Source: JAJVIP01 sp964405835 (GTDB lineage: Bacteria; Elusimicrobiota; Elusimicrobia; F11). Taken from it: DNA of 64,000 bases. The DNA lies in the NCBI GenBank assembly GCA_964405835.1, contig CAYOPN010000003.1, positions 1 to 64,000 of the forward strand, in the 5' to 3' direction. Under the pieces are notes generated by a model, which ran no database searches, was not told where the DNA came from, and was given only the letters and a program-made list of their open reading frames with translations. Positions within the stretch are counted from its first letter, which is position 1, and each line of letters starts with the position of its first letter. Below are positions 8,112 to 16,356 of this stretch, in pieces. A program made the position numbers and the translations under genes.

Positions 8112-9278
8112 TTAGTAGTTGCGGACATATTCCTGGTACCGCTGGAAGTTGTCCCTTATTTCGCGCAGCGAGTCGCCGCCAAATTTGGTGACGAAGGCTT
8201 GAGCGATCGTGATCGACGTGACCGCTTCGCCGATAATGGCGGCGGCCGCGATCGGAGCCACGTCGGAACGCACGATTTCGGCGCGCAACGCTTGTTTCGT
8301 TTTTAAATGGACGGAGTTGAGCGGTTTGCGCAGGCTTGCAAGCGGCTTGATCGCCGCGCGAAGCACCAACGGCTCACCGTTCGACATGCCGCCTTCCACA
8401 CCGCCTGCGTTGTTGGTCTTCCGGTAAAAACCTTTGTCCTTCTCATAGAAAAGTTCATCGTGGACATCGGAACCTTTCGAGCGGCCCATTTCGAAACCGT
8501 AACCGATCTCAACCGCTTTGTGCGCTTGGATGGACATGATCGCTTGCGCGAGCAGTCCGTCGAGCTTCAGATCCCATTGGGTGTGCGAACCCAATCCGAC
8601 CGGAAGGCCGGTGGCCCACACTTCGTAAATGCCGCCGAGCGTGTCGCCGGCTTTTTTGGCCGTGTTGATCAGATCCATCATTTCTTTCGTGGCCGCGGGA
8701 TCGGGGCATTGCATCGGAGATTCTTTGGCCTTCTTGGAAATTTCGGCCGGTGTTCCTTTCGGCAATTTTGCTTGCACGCCACCCACGCCGGTCACCCAGG
8801 AATAAACGTGAATGCCGAACTGTTCAAGAAATTTTTGGCAGACCGCGCCGACCGCCGTGCGGGCGGCCGTTTCGCGCGCGCTGGCGCGCTCCAGGATGTC
8901 GCGGGTGTCGTAACGGTTGAACTTTAGCGCGCCGGCCAGGTCGGCGTGTCCGGGGCGCGGACGCACGAGCGCGAATTTCTCGTCAAAATCTTTTTCCTCG
9001 ACCGACATGATCTTTTCCCAGTTCGGCCAATCTTTGTTATCGACAATCATCGTGATAGGTGAACCCAATGTTCTTCCATGGCGTACACCGGAAACAAACT
9101 TGGCCGCGTCGCTTTCGATGTATTGCTGACGCTCGCCGCGCCCAAACGTGTGCTGACGGCGTTTTAGTTGTTCGTTCACCTCGGCTTCGGTGATCGGCAC
9201 GCCCGCCGGAATGCCTTCCAGCACCGCGGTCAGATGCCGCCCGTGCGATTCTCCGGAAGTCACATATCGAATGCTCAT
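8112..9278 (-). CDS. aroC: Chorismate synthase AroC
   Basis: AroC makes chorismate from EPSP with reduced FMN, the last shikimate-pathway step. From the ATG at 9278 the protein has 388 residues and begins MSIRYVTSGESHGRHL; the ATG forms an ATGA overlap with aroE. Family motifs include RRQHTFGRGERQQYIESD, RPRPGHADLAGALKF, ERASARETAARTAVGAV, GGVEGGMSNGEPLVLR and the C-terminal RSDVAPIAAAAIIGEAV. The length is that of the long bacterial form. Confidence 0.97.
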   Translation of the reverse strand: MSIRYVTSGESHGRHLTAVLEGIPAGVPITEAEVNEQLKRRQHTFGRGERQQYIESDAAKFVSGVRHGRTLGSPITMIVDNKDWPNWEKIMSVEEKDFDEKFALVRPRPGHADLAGALKFNRYDTRDILERASARETAARTAVGAVCQKFLEQFGIHVYSWVTGVGGVQAKLPKGTPAEISKKAKESPMQCPDPAATKEMMDLINTAKKAGDTLGGIYEVWATGLPVGLGSHTQWDLKLDGLLAQAIMSIQAHKAVEIGYGFEMGRSKGSDVHDELFYEKDKGFYRKTNNAGGVEGGMSNGEPLVLRAAIKPLASLRKPLNSVHLKTKQALRAEIVRSDVAPIAAAAIIGEAVTSITIAQAFVTKFGGDSLREIRDNFQRYQEYVRNY

Positions 9279-10153
9279 AATTTCTTCAGTCCTTTCCTCA
9301 TAAGGTCCAGGGGCGCGCTTGCCCCGGTCCAAATTTCAAATGCTTTGGCGCCTTGGTGCAGCAACATGCCAAGGCCGCCCGCGGTTTTCGCGCCCGCTTT
9401 TTTCGCCTGGCGCAAAAATTCCGTCTCGCGATGATAAACCACATCGTACACAAATTGCCCCTTCCGAAACTTGATTCCCTCGAGCGGAAGACCGTCTTCG
9501 CCCTTTAACCCGACGCTGGTCGCGTTGATGACCAAATCCGTTTCGGCCATACGGCCGTTCACTTCGTCGACCGACAACAAACGCTGCACACGGGCCGCGT
9601 CGCCGCCGGCATCGAGCGATTTCTCTACGCTGCGGTTCCAAAAGAACACGCGCCGTGCGCCTCCCTCCAAAAGTTTTCGAATAAGCACGGAACCCGTGCC
9701 GCCAAGCCCCAGCACCACCACGCCACAGCCGGCGGAATGAAAATGGAATTCGTCCTCGAGCGCCTCCAAAAAACCGTCGGCGTCGGTATTGTAGCCAAGC
9801 AATTGGCCGTTCAAGTTCCGCACCGTATTGACCGACTTCGCCACGCCCGCGAATCCGACCAATCCGTTTAAAAACCCAATGACCGCTTCTTTGTGCGGCA
9901 CCGTCACGTTGACACCGCGCATGCGCCGCTCCTTGACCAATTCCAGCGCGCGGCCGATTTCACCGGTTTTGACCTGAATCAAATGATACCGCGGCGCGTC
10001 CTTTTCTTTTCCACCGATGGATTCCCACCAGGCTTTCAGCGCCGGACCCTGCATCGCCGGCGAAAGGGAATGCTCGACCGGATCGCCGATGATCCCGACG
10101 TCCCCGGGTTTTACTGACGCGAATTGCGCGTCGATGGATTTTGCGGCAGCCAT
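9275..10153 (-). CDS. aroE: Shikimate dehydrogenase AroE
   Basis: AroE reduces 3-dehydroshikimate with NADPH. From the ATG at 10153 (TAATG overlap with the preceding gene) it has 292 residues. The substrate site appears as GDPVEHSLSPAMQ near residue 24, VNVTVPHKEAV with the catalytic Lys, and GYNTDADGF. The nucleotide fold shows VLGLGGTGSV, and INATSVGL and GLGMLLHQGAKAFEIWTG close the C-terminus. It heads the aro block of the operon. Confidence 0.96.
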   Translation of the reverse strand: MAAAKSIDAQFASVKPGDVGIIGDPVEHSLSPAMQGPALKAWWESIGGKEKDAPRYHLIQVKTGEIGRALELVKERRMRGVNVTVPHKEAVIGFLNGLVGFAGVAKSVNTVRNLNGQLLGYNTDADGFLEALEDEFHFHSAGCGVVVLGLGGTGSVLIRKLLEGGARRVFFWNRSVEKSLDAGGDAARVQRLLSVDEVNGRMAETDLVINATSVGLKGEDGLPLEGIKFRKGQFVYDVVYHRETEFLRQAKKAGAKTAGGLGMLLHQGAKAFEIWTGASAPLDLMRKGLKKL

Positions 10154-11475
10154 TAGTTTCCCGCGATTGTGACGCTGGGCAAAAGGAAACTGGGCGCGCC
10201 AGTCGACCCCAGCCAAGCCAGGTCCGGACCGACCGCCGACACTTCTTTCAACATCGCGGCGACCGTGCTCGCAATCGTCACGCCGCGCACCGGACGCGAA
10301 TATTTTCCATTTTCATAGAGCGAACCGGCGGCGCCAAGCGAAAACTCTCCGGTAATGGGGTCGGCCATGTGCAGCCCCATCACGTCCATCAACAAAAAAA
10401 CCTTGGACGCCGAGCTCAGCATGCCCACAACCGGCGTCGCGCCGGGCGCCATGAAAAAATTGGTGGAGTCGCCGTTGGAATGCCCGTTTGATTCCCGTTT
10501 ATCGACGGCGGCCGAACGCAAATCGTAGAAATAGTCCTTGAGCACGCCTTGCTCAACCACCGCCAAGCGCCGGTGCGGCGTTCCCTCGCCATCGAACGTG
10601 CCGCTGGCGATTCCGTTCGGAAGTAACGGATCATCGATTATTGAAACAACCTGGGAGGCGACCGGTTTATCAAGCAGCCCGCGCAAAAACGACCGCCCGC
10701 GCTGCACCGCTTCTGCGGACAACGCTTGCGAAACCAAGTCCAGCAATTGCGCGCCTACGCGGGGATGAACCACCACCGCGTATTTTCCCGAAGCCAACGG
10801 TTTTCCTCCCAAGGACGCCGCCGCGTGGCGCGCCACCGACAACGCCATTTCCTCTATGGAAAGGTCTTTTGAAAACCGCCGCCCTTGATAATCCCACGCG
10901 ACTTCGACTTGCGCCCCTTCTTCGGCCAGCACTTCGGCGGCAAACCCGACGGAGGTGGATTCGTCCACCAACACCGGTGTGTGCGAATTAATCAACGCGC
11001 GCATTGATTTCCGTTCGGTCAAATGGAATTTCACGACCTTTCGGATGCGTTTGTCGATTTGAAGCACTTTTTTCTCGATATCGGAAAAGAGCGCGTTGAT
11101 TTCTATGAGCGGCCGGGAAAACAGCGAGGAATCGGTCGCGATGGACGCAGGATAAGACGCGGCGCCCCGCCGCATCCGGCGATGGGGGTCCGCCGGAGTG
11201 GCGCGCGCAATTGCGAGCGCCTCGGAGGCCAGCGCCGCCAACCGGGCCGGGGCCAAGGAGCGGGTCCCGACGGTGCCTTGCCGACCGCCTTCCAGCAGGC
11301 GCAAGCCGACATGTTCGGTGAAAGCGGTTTCATTCAATGAGGGTTTTTTATCGGCCCACGCGGCGGAACGGGACTGGACCTGGGAATAGGTAATTTCGCG
11401 CTCAACGTTTTCAGGAAGGCCTAAAGAACCGAGCAGGGCGGCCAGATCGGAACGCACGTCAGAGGGCGTTTTCAT
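10153..11475 (-). CDS. pmbA: TldE/PmbA-family metalloprotease subunit
   Basis: The TldD/TldE family acts in processing of modified peptides such as microcins and in CcdA degradation. TldD is the catalytic partner and TldE lacks the HExxxH motif. This 440-residue protein has no such motif but carries the family pattern GTFDGEGTPHRRLAVVEQG, LKDYFYDLRSA, FFMAPG and DVMGLHMADPITGEFSLGA with the C-terminal GVTIAST segment. No tldD gene is in the window. The start at 11475 forms an ATGA overlap with the gene before it. Confidence 0.88.
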   Translation of the reverse strand: MKTPSDVRSDLAALLGSLGLPENVEREITYSQVQSRSAAWADKKPSLNETAFTEHVGLRLLEGGRQGTVGTRSLAPARLAALASEALAIARATPADPHRRMRRGAASYPASIATDSSLFSRPLIEINALFSDIEKKVLQIDKRIRKVVKFHLTERKSMRALINSHTPVLVDESTSVGFAAEVLAEEGAQVEVAWDYQGRRFSKDLSIEEMALSVARHAAASLGGKPLASGKYAVVVHPRVGAQLLDLVSQALSAEAVQRGRSFLRGLLDKPVASQVVSIIDDPLLPNGIASGTFDGEGTPHRRLAVVEQGVLKDYFYDLRSAAVDKRESNGHSNGDSTNFFMAPGATPVVGMLSSASKVFLLMDVMGLHMADPITGEFSLGAAGSLYENGKYSRPVRGVTIASTVAAMLKEVSAVGPDLAWLGSTGAPSFLLPSVTIAGN

Positions 11476-11972
11476 TGCCTGTCCCTCTGTATTTTCTCCC
11501 ACACGTCCGCCGCGACGGCTTTCCCCACCTGGTTATGGGGATCCAAACGTAAAAGGATCGTGGCTGCGTTGCGGGCCCGCTCTTTATCGCCGGCCCGCGT
11601 ATATGCCTCGGCCAAAAATTCCCATGCATCAATAGACTTCGGGTTGGATTTGGATAATTGGCGACCTCGGCGGATGGCGCTGGCGTACTCTTTATGGAGA
11701 AGATCTTGGCGGGCTTGTTCCAGCATTTGGGCGGCGACTTCGGGAGTAATGTTCGGACCTTGGACGAAATTTCCCAGTCCAGAGAATAAGGATATGGCTC
11801 CCAACACCATCAACAATATGGCCACCCGCCGGCCTGAAAAAAGCGCCACTTGGTCGCTAAACACAATCTCGCGCATCCAAGCATTCAATTTGAAAATGAG
11901 CTTCTTTTGGAAGAGATAACCCCAGGCCGCCAGCAATAGCAGTATTCCCAAAGTGATCTTAAGAATGACCAT
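11472..11972 (-). CDS. Membrane-anchored TPR-like protein, operon head
   Basis: I do not recognise a named family. The protein starts with a membrane helix (ILKITLGILLLLAAWGYLF), has a second one near residue 57 (AILLMVLGAISLFSGLG), and ends with two tetratricopeptide-like helical pairs (about residues 85-155) that probably face the cytoplasm or periplasm. The ATG at 11972 is favoured: a TATGAT box ends 9 bases upstream, and the start is directly at the membrane helix. An alternative ATG at 12011 adds 13 residues. It begins the long aro-acc-thi operon. Function is unknown; a scaffold role is a guess from the TPRs. Confidence 0.75.
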   Translation of the reverse strand: MVILKITLGILLLLAAWGYLFQKKLIFKLNAWMREIVFSDQVALFSGRRVAILLMVLGAISLFSGLGNFVQGPNITPEVAAQMLEQARQDLLHKEYASAIRRGRQLSKSNPKSIDAWEFLAEAYTRAGDKERARNAATILLRLDPHNQVGKAVAADVWEKIQRDRQ

Positions 11973-12112
11973 GTGCGCGGGATCATAAGAAATTCGCGAA
12001 GTTTTCCCCATGTTGTCATCGATTTGGCACAGACGGGATTTACGCTCAAAAGGTCATGAAAAAGCCCAGAAAACCCATGGAATCACCGTCAATTCGGTGT
12101 TATGAACAAAGA

Positions 12113-13159
12113 ATGCGGAAGAACCTCCTTAATAATATTGCCTGGATTCTCTCCCTTCTCTTTATCGGCGCGGCCGTTCCCGTTTCGGCAGGAACGCCCG
12201 CGTTTTTGATTTTCCACGACGGCATCGACATTTCCATCGAAGCGAAGAACTTGGAACAAAACGGCGCCAGGGTACGCCAACAAGTTCCTCCCCATATTTT
12301 GGTTGTAGACCTTCCCAACAGTATCCCGGCCAACAAAGTCTCCGGGACAAAATCCGCCTATACAACAGCAATTACGCTTGCATCACTCGAACCATACGGA
12401 CCAGTTGCCGTCGCCGCGGGCATGCAATGGAACCGAGGCACGGTCCGAAGCGCGAACGCGTCCGGCAAAAACCTGGGCGCTATGCGTGTTTTGGTTTCAC
12501 AGAAATCCCTGCCCGCCCCCGCATCCCCGACGATCGCACTTCTCGGCGCTGCCGGAATCCGGGCTGAATGGGCCCCCATTAACGGGGCCATTTACTACGA
12601 AGTAGAAGCCGCGCTGGATTCCTCGTTTAATCAACGTTTTTGTTTAACCCGCAACAACCGGGCAATGGCCGATTTACCGCTTCCCGAAGGGACCGGCGAT
12701 AAAACAGTCTATGTCCGTGTGCGCGGCGTGGATGTTTTTGACACCGACAATGGCGGAAAAGAAGAAGTCATGGGCGCCTGGTCCCGTTCCGGGTCCCTCG
12801 GCGTCACTGCAACGCCCGTCGACAACACCCTCTCCACGCCGGTTCTGACTTCACCAAATCCGGACTACAATTCAGAAGGGTTTACGCTGATCCTCGAATG
12901 GACCGGCAGCGCCGCCGTGCAAACGCGTGTGCAGGTGGCGCGTACATCCAATTTCAATTCTCCGCTCTATGACACAGTGGCTGCGAACGGTGAATATGTC
13001 GTGCCTTCTCCCGGATTAAAGGTCGGCGACACGCTTTATTGGCGTGTAAAAGCCTGGGGACCTCAAAAAAGCGGTTGGTCTCAAGCGCGTTCGATCCGGA
13101 TCGGATCGCCACGCAACGAGCACATCGACATGTTCGTGAATCCGGAGGCGCCGCAATGA
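12113..13159 (+). CDS. Secreted FN3/Ig-like repeat protein
   Basis: The 348-residue protein has a signal peptide (RKNLLNNIAWILSLLFIGAAVPVSA, ending near residue 27) from the ATG at 12113; an in-frame ATG at 12056 is possible. The body is beta-rich, with two stretches resembling fibronectin type III or similar surface-protein repeats, each with IRAEWAP.NGAIYYEVEA and LILEWTG...RVQVARTSNF type strands followed by YWRVKAWGP. I assign no enzymatic role. Its stop overlaps the following zinc protease gene (ATGA), so the two are probably made together. Confidence 0.75.
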   Translation: MRKNLLNNIAWILSLLFIGAAVPVSAGTPAFLIFHDGIDISIEAKNLEQNGARVRQQVPPHILVVDLPNSIPANKVSGTKSAYTTAITLASLEPYGPVAVAAGMQWNRGTVRSANASGKNLGAMRVLVSQKSLPAPASPTIALLGAAGIRAEWAPINGAIYYEVEAALDSSFNQRFCLTRNNRAMADLPLPEGTGDKTVYVRVRGVDVFDTDNGGKEEVMGAWSRSGSLGVTATPVDNTLSTPVLTSPNPDYNSEGFTLILEWTGSAAVQTRVQVARTSNFNSPLYDTVAANGEYVVPSPGLKVGDTLYWRVKAWGPQKSGWSQARSIRIGSPRNEHIDMFVNPEAPQ

Positions 13160-14619
13160 ACCGGCCCTGGATACGCCTCGTGCTGATTTTCCTATTTCTG
13201 GCAGGCCGTTCCGTCGATGCGGCGGTCACCGCCAAGGGCCTCGACAAAAATTCCTATACCACGGATTTCATGATCGGCAACGTTGTCGTGTCGGTCATAT
13301 TCCCCGAGTCGAACGGCACGCAGGACCCCAACATCGAAACATGGAGCCCCGCCCGCCAGGCGCAGGTCATGGCGCAAATCATGGCCGGCCACGAATGGTG
13401 GACCCAACAAAACACGCGTTCTCCGCTGAGTTTTACGTACGTGTCTCAAACGGTAACAACAAAATACGAACCGATAACACGGCCATATTATGACGAAGCC
13501 CTTTGGATTCCGGAGATCATGGCGAAACTTGGTTACAACGGTTCCCGGTTTACTTCAGCCCGCAACTACGCGAACGCTTTGCGCACGCAGCATAACGCGG
13601 ACTGGGCTTTCACGATATTTGTGGTGGACAGCAACGTCGACGCCAACGGCAAATTCACCGACGGGCTTTTTGCGTACGCCTATCTCGGCGGTCCCTTCAT
13701 GGTGATGACGTACGACAACAACGGCTACGGTATCAGCAACATGGGAGTGGTGGCCGCGCACGAAACCGGGCATATCTTCAACGCGCTCGACCAATACGCC
13801 GGCGCATCGGGACCAAATGATTATTCGACCGGTTATTTCCGCACGATTAACGGCAACCATGCCTACTCGTCCATCGCCAACGAACCCAACTCCATCATGC
13901 GCGGAGGAATCCGCTGGGGGTTGGACAAATGGGCGAAAGAATCCATCGGCTGGCGCGACAGCAACAACAACGGCCGCGATGACATCATGGACCAGCCTCC
14001 AACCTCCAGCTTAAGTCAAACCAGCGGACAGTCCGGCACATCCAATTTTTCGGGGCAGGCAGCCATTGCATTTCTTCCGCGCCAGGGCAACGCGCAGGGG
14101 TACGGTCTGACTTTGGACAACGTGTCAAAGGTGGAATACCTGCTTGCCAACGGCGGATGGGGCACGGCCGTGCCGTCTGACGGTGCCTTTGATAGCACAC
14201 AAGAGAACTTTGACATATCCGTTCCCGCGAACTCGCTGGCGGGGCAGGCCGTTCAAGCCAGCGATGTGCAGTTGCGCATTACAACCACATTCTCGACGCT
14301 CACCGGTGGTGTGACCAGCTCCAGCGGCGACGGCACCAACCTCAATTTCGCACACGCCTATCCGAACCCTTTTAAACCAAATTCCGGTCTCGGCCATACC
14401 AACGTCACATTTACCGACCTGACTCCCGGCGCGAAGGTCCAGATTTTCAGCGTGGCAGGCGAACCTGTCTTCGATAAAGAAGCTGTGGGAAGTGCCACGG
14501 AAATTATCTGGGAAGGCGTCAATGACGACGGGAAAGACGTCGCTTCGGGGGTGTACTATTACCTCATAACCAACACCTCAGGTCAAAAAAAGGACGGTAA
14601 AATCGGTGTAATTCGTTAA
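13156..14619 (+). CDS. Secreted HExxH zinc protease with FlgD-type C-terminal domain
   Basis: From the ATG at 13156 the protein has 487 residues: a signal peptide (LVLIFLFLAGRSVDA), a metallopeptidase domain with VVAAHETGHIFNALDQY near residue 200 and a SIMRGG Met-turn-like segment about 45 residues later, and a C-terminal module from about 405. That module begins AYPNPFKPNSG and ends WEGVNDDGKDVASGVYYY...GKIGVIR. This is the FlgD-Ig/type A sorting-domain pattern seen on type IX cargo in Bacteroidota. The peptidase class (metzincin-like) is inferred from the motif. It is likely exported to the cell surface or medium; the downstream PorV genes fit that. Confidence 0.85.
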   Translation: MNRPWIRLVLIFLFLAGRSVDAAVTAKGLDKNSYTTDFMIGNVVVSVIFPESNGTQDPNIETWSPARQAQVMAQIMAGHEWWTQQNTRSPLSFTYVSQTVTTKYEPITRPYYDEALWIPEIMAKLGYNGSRFTSARNYANALRTQHNADWAFTIFVVDSNVDANGKFTDGLFAYAYLGGPFMVMTYDNNGYGISNMGVVAAHETGHIFNALDQYAGASGPNDYSTGYFRTINGNHAYSSIANEPNSIMRGGIRWGLDKWAKESIGWRDSNNNGRDDIMDQPPTSSLSQTSGQSGTSNFSGQAAIAFLPRQGNAQGYGLTLDNVSKVEYLLANGGWGTAVPSDGAFDSTQENFDISVPANSLAGQAVQASDVQLRITTTFSTLTGGVTSSSGDGTNLNFAHAYPNPFKPNSGLGHTNVTFTDLTPGAKVQIFSVAGEPVFDKEAVGSATEIIWEGVNDDGKDVASGVYYYLITNTSGQKKDGKIGVIR

Positions 14620-14716
14620 CCTGCCATTGGTTTGTCCATTTTCGGTTTGACACTTCTTTCATCAACGTTTCTCTCTCCTATCTCTCAAGAGTCACCGGTC
14701 TGTCACAGCTTACCCC

Positions 14717-14722
14717 TACCCT
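14717..14722 (+). promoter_or_regulatory. Candidate -10 box, leaderless start
   Basis: TACCCT lies exactly six bases before the ATG of the first PorV gene. The string CTACCCTTAGAGCATGAA is nearly repeated before the second PorV gene (CTACACTTAGAACATGAA at 16344-16361). No convincing -35 is seen. If used, transcription would begin at the start codon. Confidence 0.4.
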
Positions 14723-14728
14723 TAGAGC

Positions 14729-15664
14729 ATGAAAAACGTGCTCAAAACCATGACGGCAGCGGCGAGTGTGGCAGCGGGAATGATGTTCCTCGCGGCCGAT
14801 GTGTTCGCCACCGGCACCTCGGCGGCCCAGTTCCTTAAGCTGGGCGCGGGCGCGCGGGCCGAAGGCATGGGCGAGGCGTTCAGCGCGGTGGCCAACGATG
14901 TGACCGCTGTTTATTGGAACCCGGCCGGCTTGGCCCAAATTGAGACCCCGGAAATTGGCGCGATGCAGAACACCCACTTTGTTGATACCCAATACCAGTT
15001 CCTCTCCGGCGTCAAACCCTTTGGTTCAAATGTGTTCGGGCTTTCCGTCTACCGTTTGGACTACGGCTCGATCGACGCTTACGATAAAGACAACGTCAAA
15101 CAAGGCAGTTTTGATGCGGCGTCGATGGCGGTCAGCTTGTCGATGGGACGCAAAATCAATGAACAACTGATGCTGGGCGGCTCGATGAAGATGGTTGAAG
15201 AGGCCATTGAGAACGAGAAAGCCTCCAGCTTCGCGGCGGATTTTGGCGTGATGTACAAACTGGACAAGTACAACTTGAGCGGCGTGATCCAACATGTGGG
15301 TCCGGGCATGAAGATGGTCAAGGATTCCGCGCCGCTTCCGATGACGGTCCGCGTCGGCGCCTCGCGCCGCTTCATGAGCGACCGGATGTTGGCCGCGGTG
15401 GAAGTTTCCAAACCAAACGATTCCAATGCCTCCCTTCACGGCGGCCTCGAATACCAACTAATGCCCCTCATCGCGATGCGCGGCGGCTACAAACTCACGC
15501 CGGGTCAATCCACCGACCTGGGCGGACTGGTAGGCCTCAACGCTGGTTTAGGGATCACATTCAACCGGTTTAATTTAGATTATTCGATCGCCCCCTTCGG
15601 CGATCTCGGCCTCTCCCACCGCTTCTCCTTCGGCTACAAATTCGGCGCTCAAACCACCTACTAA
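14729..15664 (+). CDS. PorV/PorQ-like outer-membrane barrel protein
   Basis: The 311-residue protein has a signal peptide (ending VFATG) and then the PorV/UPF0164 hallmark: FLKLGAGARAEGMGEAFSAVANDVTAVYWNPAGLAQIE, with the rest an alternating beta-strand pattern ending in an aromatic-rich last strand (FSFGYKFG). In Bacteroidota PorV shuttles C-terminal-domain cargo at the outer membrane; the same fold also occurs in FadL-like transporters. The neighbouring protease with a sorting-like C-terminal domain makes a cargo-shuttle role a reasonable hypothesis. No other T9SS core gene was found nearby. Confidence 0.85.
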   Translation: MKNVLKTMTAAASVAAGMMFLAADVFATGTSAAQFLKLGAGARAEGMGEAFSAVANDVTAVYWNPAGLAQIETPEIGAMQNTHFVDTQYQFLSGVKPFGSNVFGLSVYRLDYGSIDAYDKDNVKQGSFDAASMAVSLSMGRKINEQLMLGGSMKMVEEAIENEKASSFAADFGVMYKLDKYNLSGVIQHVGPGMKMVKDSAPLPMTVRVGASRRFMSDRMLAAVEVSKPNDSNASLHGGLEYQLMPLIAMRGGYKLTPGQSTDLGGLVGLNAGLGITFNRFNLDYSIAPFGDLGLSHRFSFGYKFGAQTTY

Positions 15665-15712
15665 GCCATTTCATCCCTGGAAAAATCGACCTACAGCATG
15701 TAAATCCCGTCT

Positions 15713-16216
15713 ATGAAAACACTCCTGTCCGCCTGGATGTTCAATTTCGGCTTCTTTCTTGCCTGCCCTTTATTAGCTGAAAACTTCAGTGACACAATGA
15801 CCCTTCGACGGGCCGCAAACGACATCAGCATCACTCCAGAGGAACGGGTGGTCGCAGCCCATGACTACCTCGTAAAACAACCCGGCGACGGACCCATGAT
15901 GGGGACAATATTGCGTTTGGCAGGCGATTTGCGCGATGAAAAAAGTCAAAACCTTGTTCGGGACGCCATGCAGAAACAAGGAGACGATGGCGTCAATTAT
16001 GTGGTCCGCTCCTATGAAAATAATGAAATCCCACATACAATGGCGATGAATTTTCTTCAGTCCATCGGCACCCCTCGCGCATATCAGGAAAAAAACCGGA
16101 TTTACAAAGACAACCAAGGCCACGTCACTCAACAACCCTCCACCCGAATTACGCATGAACGCATCGCTCCCGAAGTCACAGAACCTGGCTGGAAAAAACA
16201 CGTTGTTGACAGATAA
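15713..16216 (+). CDS. Secreted helical protein of unknown function
   Basis: The 167-residue ORF has a signal peptide (MKTLLSAWMFNFGFFLACPLLAE). The mature part contains paired helices with HEAT-like spacing (RRAANDISITPEERVVAAHDYLV, and LAGDLRDEKSQNLVRDAM) and a polar C-terminus. No family is recognised. It is placed between the two PorV-like genes, 48 bases after the first, and its own promoter is unclear. Codon use looks slightly more A/T-rich than the flanking genes. Confidence 0.6.
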   Translation: MKTLLSAWMFNFGFFLACPLLAENFSDTMTLRRAANDISITPEERVVAAHDYLVKQPGDGPMMGTILRLAGDLRDEKSQNLVRDAMQKQGDDGVNYVVRSYENNEIPHTMAMNFLQSIGTPRAYQEKNRIYKDNQGHVTQQPSTRITHERIAPEVTEPGWKKHVVDR

Positions 16217-16248
16217 AGAGCAAAACTCAATCCAACTTTCGAATTTTT

Positions 16249-16265
16249 CTTAAGCATTCTTTAAG
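16249..16265 (+). promoter_or_regulatory. PmrA-box-like direct repeat
   Basis: CTTAAG, five bases, TTTAAG is an exact match to YTTAAK-N5-YTTAAK, the published PmrA/BasR operator pattern (an OmpR-family site). It lies about 92 bases before the ATG of the second PorV-like gene. The OmpR-type regulator at 38598-39275 is a candidate binder. Binding is inferred only. Confidence 0.4.
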
Positions 16266-16322
16266 TTCGGGAATCCCCTCCAAAAATCAATCCGAATTTG
16301 ATGTGAAAAATATATGGCAGCC

Positions 16323-16350
16323 TTGATTATTCCGTCGGAGACCCTACACT
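16323..16350 (+). promoter_or_regulatory. Candidate promoter TTGATT-16-TACACT
   Basis: A TTGATT at 16323-16328 and a TACACT at 16345-16350 are separated by 16 bases. The -10 ends six bases before the ATG at 16357, so the predicted mRNA is leaderless. The box and start region match the one before the PorV gene at 14729. Confidence 0.5.
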
Positions 16351-16356
16351 TAGAAC

